From the IMG/VR virus record IMGVR_UViG_3300009537_000120, positions 1 to 29,608 of that record: a stretch of DNA of 29,608 nt; one strand, 5' to 3'. The position numbers were made by a program, and so were the translations under genes. Origin of the DNA: a virus. Shown here in pieces: positions 23,736-29,608 of this stretch; the first letter of the stretch is position 1; each line of letters begins with the position of its first letter. The notes below the pieces were generated by a model that was given only the letters and a program-made list of their open reading frames with translations, was not told where the DNA came from and ran no database searches.

Positions 23736-24999
23736 ATAACTCTCCAAACTCTTTTTCTGCTATCTCATCAAGCTCATCATCTTCTTCTGAACTAGCACCA
23801 CGATTTTTAATCTCATCAAAGTCTTTCTTCTTTTCTATTCTACGCACAAGGTCATAGTCCTCCTTGTTTACAAAAGCCCAACTCAATCCTCGTCCCTCAT
23901 CACTCCCAGAACGATCCAGAACTCCGACAGCAGACAGGTTTTGTAGGAAGTTTCTTACAATTGTAGTATCAAGACCAACCCTGTCAGCGATTGCAGATGT
24001 AGAAAGCTCTCGGTCAAACTCCACAGAGGCCAATATAGACAGGCACTTTCGCTTTTCTTCATTCGCCAGAGAGTAGCCACACCAGTCAATTGTAGAAAGA
24101 TCATTTTCATCAAGCTCCATAGAGCCAGTATCGTGAAGTTTCATGAGCATAAGAGCTTTGACAACTGTTGCAAGTTGCATAGCAACACGAGTGGGCTTTG
24201 CAGGTATTGGTATTCTGGTAATCTTTTTGTCAGAGGTAAATTTGTCCGTGTGTGCAACTGTTCTAACTCTTTCAGCAAAGGAGGACACCTCAATAATTCT
24301 CTCAATAATATATTCTGGTATATCAAAATGTTCTGTTGGAGCATTGACCACTACATCTTTTATATATTCAGCGTACTTGTCAGCTAGTTCTTGATCCAAC
24401 TCACGACCTATCTTGCTCCTAGTCAGAGCTAGTCGAGTGGACTTGTTGCCGTCAAACTCTTTCATACGATAATAGACAAACCTCTCTCCCATTTCCGAGG
24501 CCTCCTCAAACATAGAATATACAGAAGGAGTTGAACCAGAAATAACACCAACATAACCCTGCCAACGCAGAGGTTCTGGCGAGTTTCCAGCGTGCTTGAT
24601 CATCTCTCCGTCATATACCATACGAAACTGAGATAGAATTGCAGACTTGCTTTCTGAACTCTTGGACATAAGCACAGTCATATCTGATATGGCCAACATT
24701 CCGTGATCTCCTATCTTCTTCAAAAGTGATACTTCTCCATCACCCTTTTTTTTCATAGCAGAGAGCAGAGTGTTCTCGGTCATATCATCAAGTCTATGTA
24801 TAAATTTCCTGTCGGTCATTGAAAGTGGACGAATGATCTGGGACTTTCCACCAGACGAAGCTCCAATGATAATAAACCAGAGAGGTTCACCTAACTTCAA
24901 ACGAGTTGCAATTATAGAGGCAACGGACATATCTATAATGTTAGTATCTTCTAAATACTGGTACTTCTGTATCTCGTTTTTTAAATCTTGCAGATTCAT
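23734..24999 (-). CDS. AAA+-like replication ATPase/helicase with C-terminal winged helix (421 aa)
   Basis: Walker A is GASSGGKS at residues 46-53. A Walker B-like strand MLAISDMT lies at 101-108 with D106, and a sensor-like phrase VGVISGSTPSVY and an Arg-bearing strand GERFVYYRM follow. The C-terminal third has a winged-helix-like region (TSAIADRVGLDTTIVRNFLQ) and an acidic tail (SEEDDELDEIAEKEF). The gene overlaps the primase stop (ATGA), so a primase-helicase pair is likely. The ATPase could be the replicative helicase or a helicase loader. The family was judged by motif only. Confidence 0.65.
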   Translation of the reverse strand: MNLQDLKNEIQKYQYLEDTNIIDMSVASIIATRLKLGEPLWFIIIGASSGGKSQIIRPLSMTDRKFIHRLDDMTENTLLSAMKKKGDGEVSLLKKIGDHGMLAISDMTVLMSKSSESKSAILSQFRMVYDGEMIKHAGNSPEPLRWQGYVGVISGSTPSVYSMFEEASEMGERFVYYRMKEFDGNKSTRLALTRSKIGRELDQELADKYAEYIKDVVVNAPTEHFDIPEYIIERIIEVSSFAERVRTVAHTDKFTSDKKITRIPIPAKPTRVAMQLATVVKALMLMKLHDTGSMELDENDLSTIDWCGYSLANEEKRKCLSILASVEFDRELSTSAIADRVGLDTTIVRNFLQNLSAVGVLDRSGSDEGRGLSWAFVNKEDYDLVRRIEKKKDFDEIKNRGASSEEDDELDEIAEKEFGEL

Positions 25000-25910
25000 A
25001 TCATTTTATTTAATTCCTCAACAGCCGTCTTGAAATCACAACCATTCAACTGTTGATAAAGGTCAATGCTATCGGCAACTTTTCCACAGCCGAAGCAGTA
25101 GCAGGAATTAGTTTTTTTGAAATAAGTAAAAGATCCAGTCTTCTCATTATGATAAGGGCAACGAGCTTTGTCATTTTTAAACTCCATAAGATTTATGGCT
25201 GGGTACATTTTTGCATTTGAAACATTATCAGAGGAAAATGTTTGTTGTGCTTTTGGAAGTTTGTTTACTTTTGTATGTTCTTTGATAAACGCCTCGTGGA
25301 AAAAAACAGACTGATACAAAGCAACACGACTGCTTCTGTCTTCTTTAACGGCTTCAATGGTATTTAAACTTTTTGCTGTCTTTAATAATGAATGTAAATC
25401 TCCACCAGAAACAACATAATCAGAAATGTCCTTTATGTTTGCTCTATCTGGAATTAATAGTATTTTTGCTTGTGGTATAAAGGACAAAACTTTTACCATT
25501 CCATTTGCCCCAGCTTCATCATTATCAAAACAAATAATAACTTCTTTATCTTTAAAATATGTTGCCCATTCTTCTTGAAAAGATAATGCTCCACCTGTAC
25601 TCGTAACTGCAGGAATATTATGCGACCAAGCAACAAGGCAATCTTTTTCTCCCTCACATATTAAAATAGTTTTGTGTTCTTTGGCTTTGTGCATTCCGTA
25701 CAACATAACCTTTCCACCTTTGTCATACCAGTATTTTGGCTTGTCATCTGATAAAGGATTTCTTCTGTACTTATTAAAAGAAAAATTCCCGTCTATATCA
25801 TAAACGGGGATCACTATGTCATCAGTAAAAGAAATATTAAAGTCCTCTTGAACTTGTGGAGTTATCTTGTTGGTATTTAACCAATCACTAAACACTTTAT
25901 GAAATTGCAT
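24996..25910 (-). CDS. Primase-like protein with N-terminal TOPRIM and C-terminal CHC2 zinc domain (304 aa)
   Basis: The start at 25910 is chosen because a TGGTATAAT box ends 6 nt before it; an upstream ATG at 25949 would lie inside the promoter. Residues 30-75 resemble the T7 gp4/Twinkle-type N-terminal strand region (VIPVYDIDGNF and KPKYWYDKGG). TOPRIM follows with EGEKDC at 86-91 and the acidic DNDEAG at 129-134. At the C-terminus is a DnaG-like zinc domain: CPYHNEKTGSF (C251, H254) and CYCFGCG (C272, C275). In DnaG and T7 gp4 the zinc domain comes first, so the order here is reversed. The downstream ATPase overlaps by ATGA. Confidence 0.75.
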   Translation of the reverse strand: MQFHKVFSDWLNTNKITPQVQEDFNISFTDDIVIPVYDIDGNFSFNKYRRNPLSDDKPKYWYDKGGKVMLYGMHKAKEHKTILICEGEKDCLVAWSHNIPAVTSTGGALSFQEEWATYFKDKEVIICFDNDEAGANGMVKVLSFIPQAKILLIPDRANIKDISDYVVSGGDLHSLLKTAKSLNTIEAVKEDRSSRVALYQSVFFHEAFIKEHTKVNKLPKAQQTFSSDNVSNAKMYPAINLMEFKNDKARCPYHNEKTGSFTYFKKTNSCYCFGCGKVADSIDLYQQLNGCDFKTAVEELNKMI

Positions 25911-25916
25911 ATAAAA

Positions 25917-25925
25917 ATTATACCA
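25917..25925 (-). promoter_or_regulatory. Extended -10 promoter (TGGTATAAT) of the primase gene
   Basis: The minus-strand TGGTATAAT ends 6 nt before the ATG at 25910. Its mirror partner serves the divergent helicase (25971-25979), and ATACCATAT/ATATGGTAT form a 9-bp inverted repeat around the shared control region. A DnaA-box lies just upstream, where a -35 box would be. Confidence 0.6.
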
Positions 25926-25933
25926 TATTGTAT

Positions 25934-25961
25934 TTATCCACAACCCCAAACCTGTGGAAAA
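25934..25961. promoter_or_regulatory. Inverted pair of DnaA-box-like sites between divergent primase and helicase promoters
   Basis: TTATCCACA at 25934-25942 is a perfect DnaA box. TGTGGAAAA at 25953-25961 is the reverse of TTTTCCACA, which also fits the loose consensus TTWTNCACA. The two face each other across 10 bases between the two -10 boxes. DnaA or a phage protein could use them for origin function or promoter control. Confidence 0.55.
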
Positions 25962-25970
25962 CTTTTGATA

Positions 25971-25979
25971 TGGTATTAT
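25971..25979 (+). promoter_or_regulatory. Extended -10 promoter (TGGTATTAT) of the SF2 helicase gene
   Basis: TGGTATTAT ends 8 nt before the ATG at 25988, one mismatch away from the consensus used elsewhere. Its use explains why the earlier ATGs at 25928 and 25970 are unlikely starts. Confidence 0.5.
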
Positions 25980-25987
25980 TACTAATA

Positions 25988-27229
25988 ATGTTATATCAAC
26001 ATCAGAAAGATATTATAGATAATAATAAGTATAGAACTGGCCTTTTTATGGGAACAGGATCTGGAAAGACTTTAATAGCACTTCACCTAGCACAAGGAAA
26101 GATACTTTGCATTACTCCAAAGCTACAACGAGAAGAGCAGAACTTTATAAGAGAAACAAAAAAATCTAATTTAACAAAAGATATAACCCAAATTTCAAAA
26201 GAGGACTTTAAAAAAGTTGCAGGAACTCTGGAACAATTTGATACAGTCATAGTTGATGAGGCTCACACAGTTGCAGGTGCAACTCCAAATGTTAGATATG
26301 TTAAACGAAGACCAATTCCAAAATGCTCACAAACTTTTGACTACTTGATAGATTATCTTAATCGTAAACCACCAAAGAGATTATATCTTCTCACAGCAAC
26401 TCCAATCAGATCTCCAATGACAGTCTGGGCGTTGGCAAAAATTCTTGGTGTTGACTGGAACTTCTACGAGTTCAGAGATACCTTTTACTTTTCCGTAAAG
26501 AATGGGTACAAGGAATTTTTTGTAATTAAATCTGATGACGAAAGCAAAGAGCGACTTGGTAAGGCCGTCCAGAAACTTGGATACACAGGAAAGTTGGAAG
26601 ATTACTTTGATGTCCCAGAACAAACTTTCAGAACTGTTTTTGTTTCAACAACAAAAGAACAGGACAAAAGACTCCGAGAAATACAAACAGAATATCCAGA
26701 ACCAATTGTACTTGTTGGTAAAAAACATCAAGTTGAAAATGGTGTTTTAACTGGTGATGAATTTTCTGCACCAGAAACTTACAAAGATGAAAAGATAGAG
26801 AAGCTACTAGACTTCGCTTTGGAGTTTCCTAAAATGGTTATCTTCGCAAAGTACACAGCACAGATTGAAAAGATAAAAGAAGCATTAAAAGATTATAATG
26901 TTAAAACCTTGCAAGGGTCAACAAAGAACCGAGATGAAGTTATCAAGTCAGCAGAAGAAAGTAAAAATTGTATAATGATAATACAGTCGCAAATAAGTGC
27001 AGGGTTCGAGCTTCCAAGTTTTCCTGTAATGATCTTCGCTTCAATGTCTTATTCTGTTGTGGATAGGATACAAGCAGAGGGCAGAATATTACGAGCCAAC
27101 GCTTTGAAGAAAAACTTGTACATCACTCTTGTTGTTAAGGGTGGTGTAGATGAAGCAGTTTATAAATCAATACTTAACAAACAGGATTTTAACGAGCGTA
27201 TATATGCAGAAAAAGGAAGCAAAAAGTAG
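25988..27229 (+). CDS. SF2 DEAH-box helicase (413 aa)
   Basis: Starting at the ATG at 25988, residues 3-10 give a Q-motif-like YQHQKDII. Walker A GTGSGKT is at 22-28, DEAH at 90-93 (TVIVDEAHTV), motif III TATP at 136-139, and the C-terminal RecA-like domain ends with motif VI QAEGRILRANA, whose Arg residues complete the ATP site. The order is that of UvsW/RecG/type-III-R-like phage helicases that act on recombination or replication forks. The gene is followed by an overlapping nuclease gene, so the two may work together. No nuclease or zinc extension is seen in the helicase itself. Confidence 0.85.
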   Translation: MLYQHQKDIIDNNKYRTGLFMGTGSGKTLIALHLAQGKILCITPKLQREEQNFIRETKKSNLTKDITQISKEDFKKVAGTLEQFDTVIVDEAHTVAGATPNVRYVKRRPIPKCSQTFDYLIDYLNRKPPKRLYLLTATPIRSPMTVWALAKILGVDWNFYEFRDTFYFSVKNGYKEFFVIKSDDESKERLGKAVQKLGYTGKLEDYFDVPEQTFRTVFVSTTKEQDKRLREIQTEYPEPIVLVGKKHQVENGVLTGDEFSAPETYKDEKIEKLLDFALEFPKMVIFAKYTAQIEKIKEALKDYNVKTLQGSTKNRDEVIKSAEESKNCIMIIQSQISAGFELPSFPVMIFASMSYSVVDRIQAEGRILRANALKKNLYITLVVKGGVDEAVYKSILNKQDFNERIYAEKGSKK

Positions 27230-27581
27230 CATAAAATTTAGACACTGGTTAATGGCCAACCCCCAGATGACTTGTGCCTATGAAATGAAAGACACCAGAG
27301 GCAAGTCATCATTCCCAATGAGCGAGTGGAAAGAGGCACAGGAGATCTTTGCAGAAGCAATCAGATATGGAAAGAAAGGTGTACTCATCAGAACCGAAGG
27401 GGTCAAAGGACTTCCTGACTATGTTTATTTACATAATGCTCCAAGCTATGTAGTTATCAAATATCCAAAGGGATTTACTATTATCTCTGGGGACGCACTG
27501 GCTCTGGAAAAGAAACGAGCAGACACCAACCTTCTAACCTATGGCCGAGCCAAAGATATAGCAATCAAAGTAATAGAGTAA
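27204..27581 (+). CDS. Small PD-(D/E)XK nuclease-like, Holliday-junction-resolvase-type protein (125 aa)
   Basis: With start at 27204 (inside the helicase end, 26-bp overlap) the product has ExK at E27-K29 (CAYEMKDTRG) followed by SSFPMSEWKEAQEIF, and then GLPDYVYL with D72, AP-SYVVIKYPKGF and a C-terminal helix with LLTYGRAKDIA. This pattern resembles RecU/PBP-related-factor-A nucleases, where E-x-K and Asp coordinate the metal. A VRR-NUC reading was considered, but the position after PD (VVIKYP) lacks its E-x-K. The overlap with the helicase indicates co-expression and a common role in recombination. Confidence 0.55.
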   Translation: MQKKEAKSSIKFRHWLMANPQMTCAYEMKDTRGKSSFPMSEWKEAQEIFAEAIRYGKKGVLIRTEGVKGLPDYVYLHNAPSYVVIKYPKGFTIISGDALALEKKRADTNLLTYGRAKDIAIKVIE

Positions 27582-27606
27582 AGACCACCCGTGAAGGTGG
27601 CCTTTT
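27580..27606. terminator. Bidirectional intrinsic terminator after the nuclease and SSB-like genes
   Basis: The stem AAAG-a-CCACC/GGTGG-c-CTTT with loop CGTGAA has one mismatch and is followed by T-runs on the plus strand and preceded by A's for the other strand. It sits between the converging nuclease gene and the SSB-like gene. Confidence 0.75.
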
Positions 27607-27633
27607 ACTTTGTGAGTGAAGATAATTAGTAAT

Positions 27634-28134
27634 TTAGAATTTTCCTTCTGGTGCTAGGGGATCTTCCTCCTCTTCTTCTGGTTTAGGAGCTTCTGATCCA
27701 CCCGCTAATCTATCTTCATCTGTTAATTCTTTAACGGTTTTGTTACCTTCTGACTCTGGAATGTTTGTTCCATAGAATGAAAATACTTTTGCACCGTTTT
27801 GTCCTTTCTTTTGTGAAGGAGCGATTTTTTCTAGTTCAATCCTGATAGGATCTCCAACTCTAAGGTTGTCTGTTCCAGCCAGAACGAAACTTAAATCTTT
27901 TACCCCCACATTGATAAGTGTTCCGTCTTCTTGTTTGATAGTGATACCTCTTTGTGATCGGAAGGCGATTGACTTATCGTCATTCAATTCTTCTGGTCTG
28001 AAAAAAGCGTCTGCTACGAAACCTTCTACACCGTCACCAATTGGAGCATCTTTCCAAGATTTCCAGTTGTCCCAAGCGATGTCTCTTGGCCGTGTTGTTG
28101 AGTGCTTTTTTATATTTTTGATGTCAAATGTCAT
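27634..28134 (-). CDS. Single-stranded DNA-binding-like protein with acidic C-tail ending in Phe (166 aa)
   Basis: The start at 28134 follows ACATATG; an earlier ATG at 28155 is less likely. A beta-rich core (VEGFVADAFFRPEEL, then GITIKQEDGTLINVGVKDLSF and RVGDPIRIELEKI) reads like an OB-fold. The C-terminus is a Pro/Glu-rich tail, PKPEEEEEDPLAPEGKF, ending in Phe. Acidic tails ending in an aromatic are the hallmark of bacterial SSB and T7 gp2.5, where they recruit replication partners. The gene is placed within the replication block. No SSB family signature is otherwise visible, so it is an analogue by architecture. Confidence 0.6.
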   Translation of the reverse strand: MTFDIKNIKKHSTTRPRDIAWDNWKSWKDAPIGDGVEGFVADAFFRPEELNDDKSIAFRSQRGITIKQEDGTLINVGVKDLSFVLAGTDNLRVGDPIRIELEKIAPSQKKGQNGAKVFSFYGTNIPESEGNKTVKELTDEDRLAGGSEAPKPEEEEEDPLAPEGKF

Positions 28135-28165
28135 ATGTTTTATTGTTAATTTCACTCACTTATAA

Positions 28166-28193
28166 AGTGTATCACACCTATTTTTGATGTCAA
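28166..28193 (-). promoter_or_regulatory. Sigma-70-type promoter of the SSB-like gene
   Basis: TTGACA (28188-28193, minus strand) is perfect and lies 16 nt before TACACT (28166-28171). This is the only promoter in the window with a perfect -35 box at normal spacing; its transcript would have a leader of roughly 25 nt without Shine-Dalgarno. Confidence 0.6.
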
Positions 28194-28197
28194 AAAG

Positions 28198-28206
28198 TTA
28201 TCCACA
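28198..28206. promoter_or_regulatory. Perfect DnaA box in the SSB/nuclease divergent region
   Basis: TTATCCACA matches the DnaA consensus exactly and lies just upstream of the SSB promoter. It is the second perfect copy noted in the window, again in a divergent control region of replication genes. Confidence 0.5.
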
Positions 28207-28249
28207 GGCACTCCTTTACAAGGATTTTATCTGGTGGTAATGTTAAATA

Positions 28250-28264
28250 GTACCGTTAAGGTAC
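28250..28264. promoter_or_regulatory. Inverted repeat GTACC/GGTAC upstream of the RecB-like nuclease
   Basis: GTACC and GGTAC flank GTTAA, 17 bp before the ATG at 28282, overlapping the probable promoter. It may be an operator. No clear TATAAT is seen at this gene; TAATAC ends 6 nt before the ATG. Confidence 0.4.
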
Positions 28265-28281
28265 ATTAATAATACGGACAT

Positions 28282-28935
28282 ATGACATATATACTACCCC
28301 GTCCATACCTCTCCTATTCTGCATATAAATTGTGGAAAACGAGCAAGGAAGGATATAGGAAGAGATACTATCTTAATGAAGATCCATTCAAAACAGTAGA
28401 GACGATGTTTGGAAATAAGATAGGAAAGATTGTAGAAGATGAAGAGCATTCAGACAATGAAGTTCTTTCTCAACTAATCAACTATCCAGAAAAGGAATAT
28501 AGAATTGAGGCAGAACACAAAGGTCTTAACCTTTTGGGATACCTAGACCAATTCAATCCTGAAACTTTATCAATCTTGGAAATGAAAACAGGACACAAAA
28601 GCCTAAAGGGAAAATCTCCTTGGGACAGAATCAAAGTGCAAAAGCACGAGCAACTTGTTTTCTATTCCATGTTGGTTGAATTAAAGTTTGGCAAAGTTGA
28701 TCCTGTTGCAATCCTACAATGGTTAGAAACAGACTTTGAGATTGAATCACGAGATGTCATGGGTCATAAGGTTGAAGCCTCTACACGAAACTTAATCTTG
28801 ACTGGGAACATTGAAACATTCAAAAGACGAATATATAAATGGGAACGAGAAAAGATGAAGAAGGAAGTATTACAAGTCGCAGAAGAAATAACTAAAGATT
28901 ACAATGAATACAGAACTACTACAGAGATACTCTGA
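28282..28935 (+). CDS. RecB/Cas4-like PD-(D/E)XK nuclease (217 aa)
   Basis: The N-terminal phrase LSYSAYKLWKTS resembles the first helix of RecB/Cas4 family nucleases. The catalytic core has GYLDQF (D89), ILEMKTG (E100, K102) and, 22 residues on, the Q-motif QLVFYS (Q124), all in the standard order. No iron-sulphur Cys cluster of Cas4 is visible. A phage exonuclease for recombination or DNA processing is the likely role. The stop overlaps the start of the next gene by about 30 bp, suggesting an operon that continues to the window end. Confidence 0.75.
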   Translation: MTYILPRPYLSYSAYKLWKTSKEGYRKRYYLNEDPFKTVETMFGNKIGKIVEDEEHSDNEVLSQLINYPEKEYRIEAEHKGLNLLGYLDQFNPETLSILEMKTGHKSLKGKSPWDRIKVQKHEQLVFYSMLVELKFGKVDPVAILQWLETDFEIESRDVMGHKVEASTRNLILTGNIETFKRRIYKWEREKMKKEVLQVAEEITKDYNEYRTTTEIL

Positions 28936-29176
28936 AATTAAGAGAAAACTCTCTGAACTAAAAGATGAAGAAGATTTATTGAAGGTTGCAATACTTGATG
29001 ACATGAACACTAATGGAAAAAAGAAAGTTGAAACTATCTTTGGAAAGTTTAGTGTACTAATACACAAGTCATATATATACCCAGAAGCTGTACAACTAGC
29101 AATGTTAAGAGCAAAGGATCAGGGTAAATGTAAAGTAAAGCAAACTCCATATGTGAAGTTTACTGCTAACAAATAA
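28904..29176 (+). CDS. Small protein coupled to the nuclease (90 aa), unknown
   Basis: A coiled-coil helix (RYSEIKRKLSELKDEEDLLK) leads to a beta part (KKKVETIFGKFSVLIHKSYI) and a Lys-rich end (GKCKVKQTPYVKF). Small proteins with this helix-plus-sheet layout often accompany phage exonucleases and single-strand annealing genes, and their role is not established. Its start lies about 30 bp inside the nuclease gene. Confidence 0.6.
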   Translation: MNTELLQRYSEIKRKLSELKDEEDLLKVAILDDMNTNGKKKVETIFGKFSVLIHKSYIYPEAVQLAMLRAKDQGKCKVKQTPYVKFTANK

Positions 29177-29180
29177 TAAT

Positions 29181-29381
29181 ATGAAACACATAATCAACGA
29201 AGTTGTAGATGAGTGTGACACAAAGGTTGCTGATAGAATCATGAGCCAGATATTTAATCTTAAAAAAGATCCATCCACTTGCCTATCAGAAAAAGAAGAC
29301 ATTTTAAAAGCAGAAATTGAAAGAGATAGAATGAATGATGACGGAGAAGATTATCATGAGTATGTAGATAACAACTTATAA
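29181..29381 (+). CDS. Small acidic protein (66 aa), unknown
   Basis: The start follows TAATAATATG. The product is charged and helical (MKHIINEVVDECDTKVADRI, then DPSTCLSEKEDILKAEIERD) with an acidic end (DDGEDYHEYVDNNL). Nothing is recognised. Confidence 0.55.
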   Translation: MKHIINEVVDECDTKVADRIMSQIFNLKKDPSTCLSEKEDILKAEIERDRMNDDGEDYHEYVDNNL

Positions 29382-29383
29382 TT

Positions 29384-29536
29384 ATGAAACAAAACATAAT
29401 CGGTGACACAATGTCACCACAAAAAAGAAAAGCAAAGTTTAACGAGATAACAGAATCACCATCAATGTACTTCGCAACAGTAGTAGTGATGACATTAGCA
29501 GGATTATTATGGGGAGTAATATTATGTACAATATGA
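29384..29536 (+). CDS. Small single-span membrane protein (50 aa)
   Basis: A polar N-terminus (MKQNIIGDTMSPQKRKAKFN) precedes one hydrophobic helix (residues about 29-49, MYFATVVVMTLAGLLWGVIL). The TGA stop overlaps the start of the next gene. A perfect hairpin GGTGACA/TGTCACC (29402-29408 and 29412-29418) lies inside the first codons, which might occlude the message or bind a protein. Confidence 0.5.
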   Translation: MKQNIIGDTMSPQKRKAKFNEITESPSMYFATVVVMTLAGLLWGVILCTI

Positions 29537-29608
29537 AATACACATTAACAAACAATATAAAAATATATTTAGGGATAAAACTTTATCAGATTAAAGCAGA
29601 GATTGATT
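29533..29608 (+). CDS. Start of a further small gene (cut by window edge)
   Basis: ATG at 29533 lies in an ATGA overlap with the preceding gene. The 25 visible residues start MKYTLTNNIKIYLGIKLYQI and continue to the window end without stop. Nothing can be said about function. Confidence 0.45.
   Translation, partial: MKYTLTNNIKIYLGIKLYQIKAEID

Noticed and set aside
27204-27581. VRR-NUC nuclease reading of GLPDYVYL plus VVIKYP
   Set aside because: The second motif lacks the acidic residue of E-x-K; the YEMK upstream fits a RecU-like reading better.
1-29608. Alternative genetic code with TGA as an amino acid (as in some candidate-phyla bacteria)
   Set aside because: TGA ends several genes exactly at ATGA overlaps (22771, 29536, 18141, primase/ATPase), so it is used as a stop.
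1-29608. tRNA, CRISPR array, integrase, att site or transposase
   Set aside because: No cloverleaf-like T-arm, regularly spaced repeat or recombinase motif was found. The GGTTCGG near 20820 is not in a tRNA context.

Overview
The window reads as most of the genome of a short-tailed (podovirus-like) double-stranded DNA phage with an A+T-rich genome. The case rests on a recognisable large terminase, a likely small terminase, a portal, a scaffold-like protein, a HK97/P22-type major capsid protein, a likely head-tail adaptor and a P22 gp10-like tail stabilisation protein, with no tail-tube, sheath or tape-measure gene. The host cannot be named. The genes almost uniformly lack a Shine-Dalgarno sequence, several promoters put a TATAAT box 6-8 nt before the ATG (leaderless-type mRNA), and TGA is used as a normal stop. 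This suggests a bacterium that starts many messages without an SD, such as a candidate-phyla lineage, but that is inference.

Layout. Positions 1-21550 (minus strand) are the late module, transcribed right to left: small terminase, a small RHH-like protein, large terminase, an unknown protein, two overlapping small membrane proteins, portal, four small head-region genes, scaffold, major capsid, adaptor, an HNH-endonuclease remnant, stabilisation protein, a small beta-rich structural protein, an intact HNH endonuclease, a 67-residue protein, a triple-LamG appendage protein, a coiled-coil protein, a 1337-residue virion/ejection protein carrying a J-domain and a C-terminal HNH motif, and a collagen-containing tail fibre cut by the window edge. 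A gene-free stretch of about 580 bp rich in inverted repeats (20513-21088) lies between the two terminase genes.

Positions 21703-23620 (plus strand) hold a run of nine tiny, tightly packed early-type genes, most separated by TAATATG- or TAAATATG-like junctions. They include an acidic protein, a membrane peptide, a zinc-knuckle peptide and a helix-turn-helix regulator, and the run ends in a bidirectional terminator.

Positions 23734-29608 hold replication and recombination genes on both strands: an AAA+-like ATPase/helicase coupled to a primase-like protein whose TOPRIM and CHC2 zinc domains are in swapped order (minus); an SF2 helicase coupled to a small PD-(D/E)XK nuclease (plus); an SSB-like protein with an acidic tail ending in Phe (minus); and a RecB/Cas4-like nuclease followed by small genes running off the window (plus). 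Perfect DnaA-box sequences sit in the two divergent control regions of this block.

Most worth following up: the recurrent TGGTATAAT promoter 6-8 nt before ATG, the domain-swapped primase, the J-domain/HNH virion protein, the in-frame deleted HNH gene that still couples two structural genes, and the palindrome-rich region between the terminase genes. No integrase, tRNA, CRISPR array, endolysin or DNA polymerase was found.
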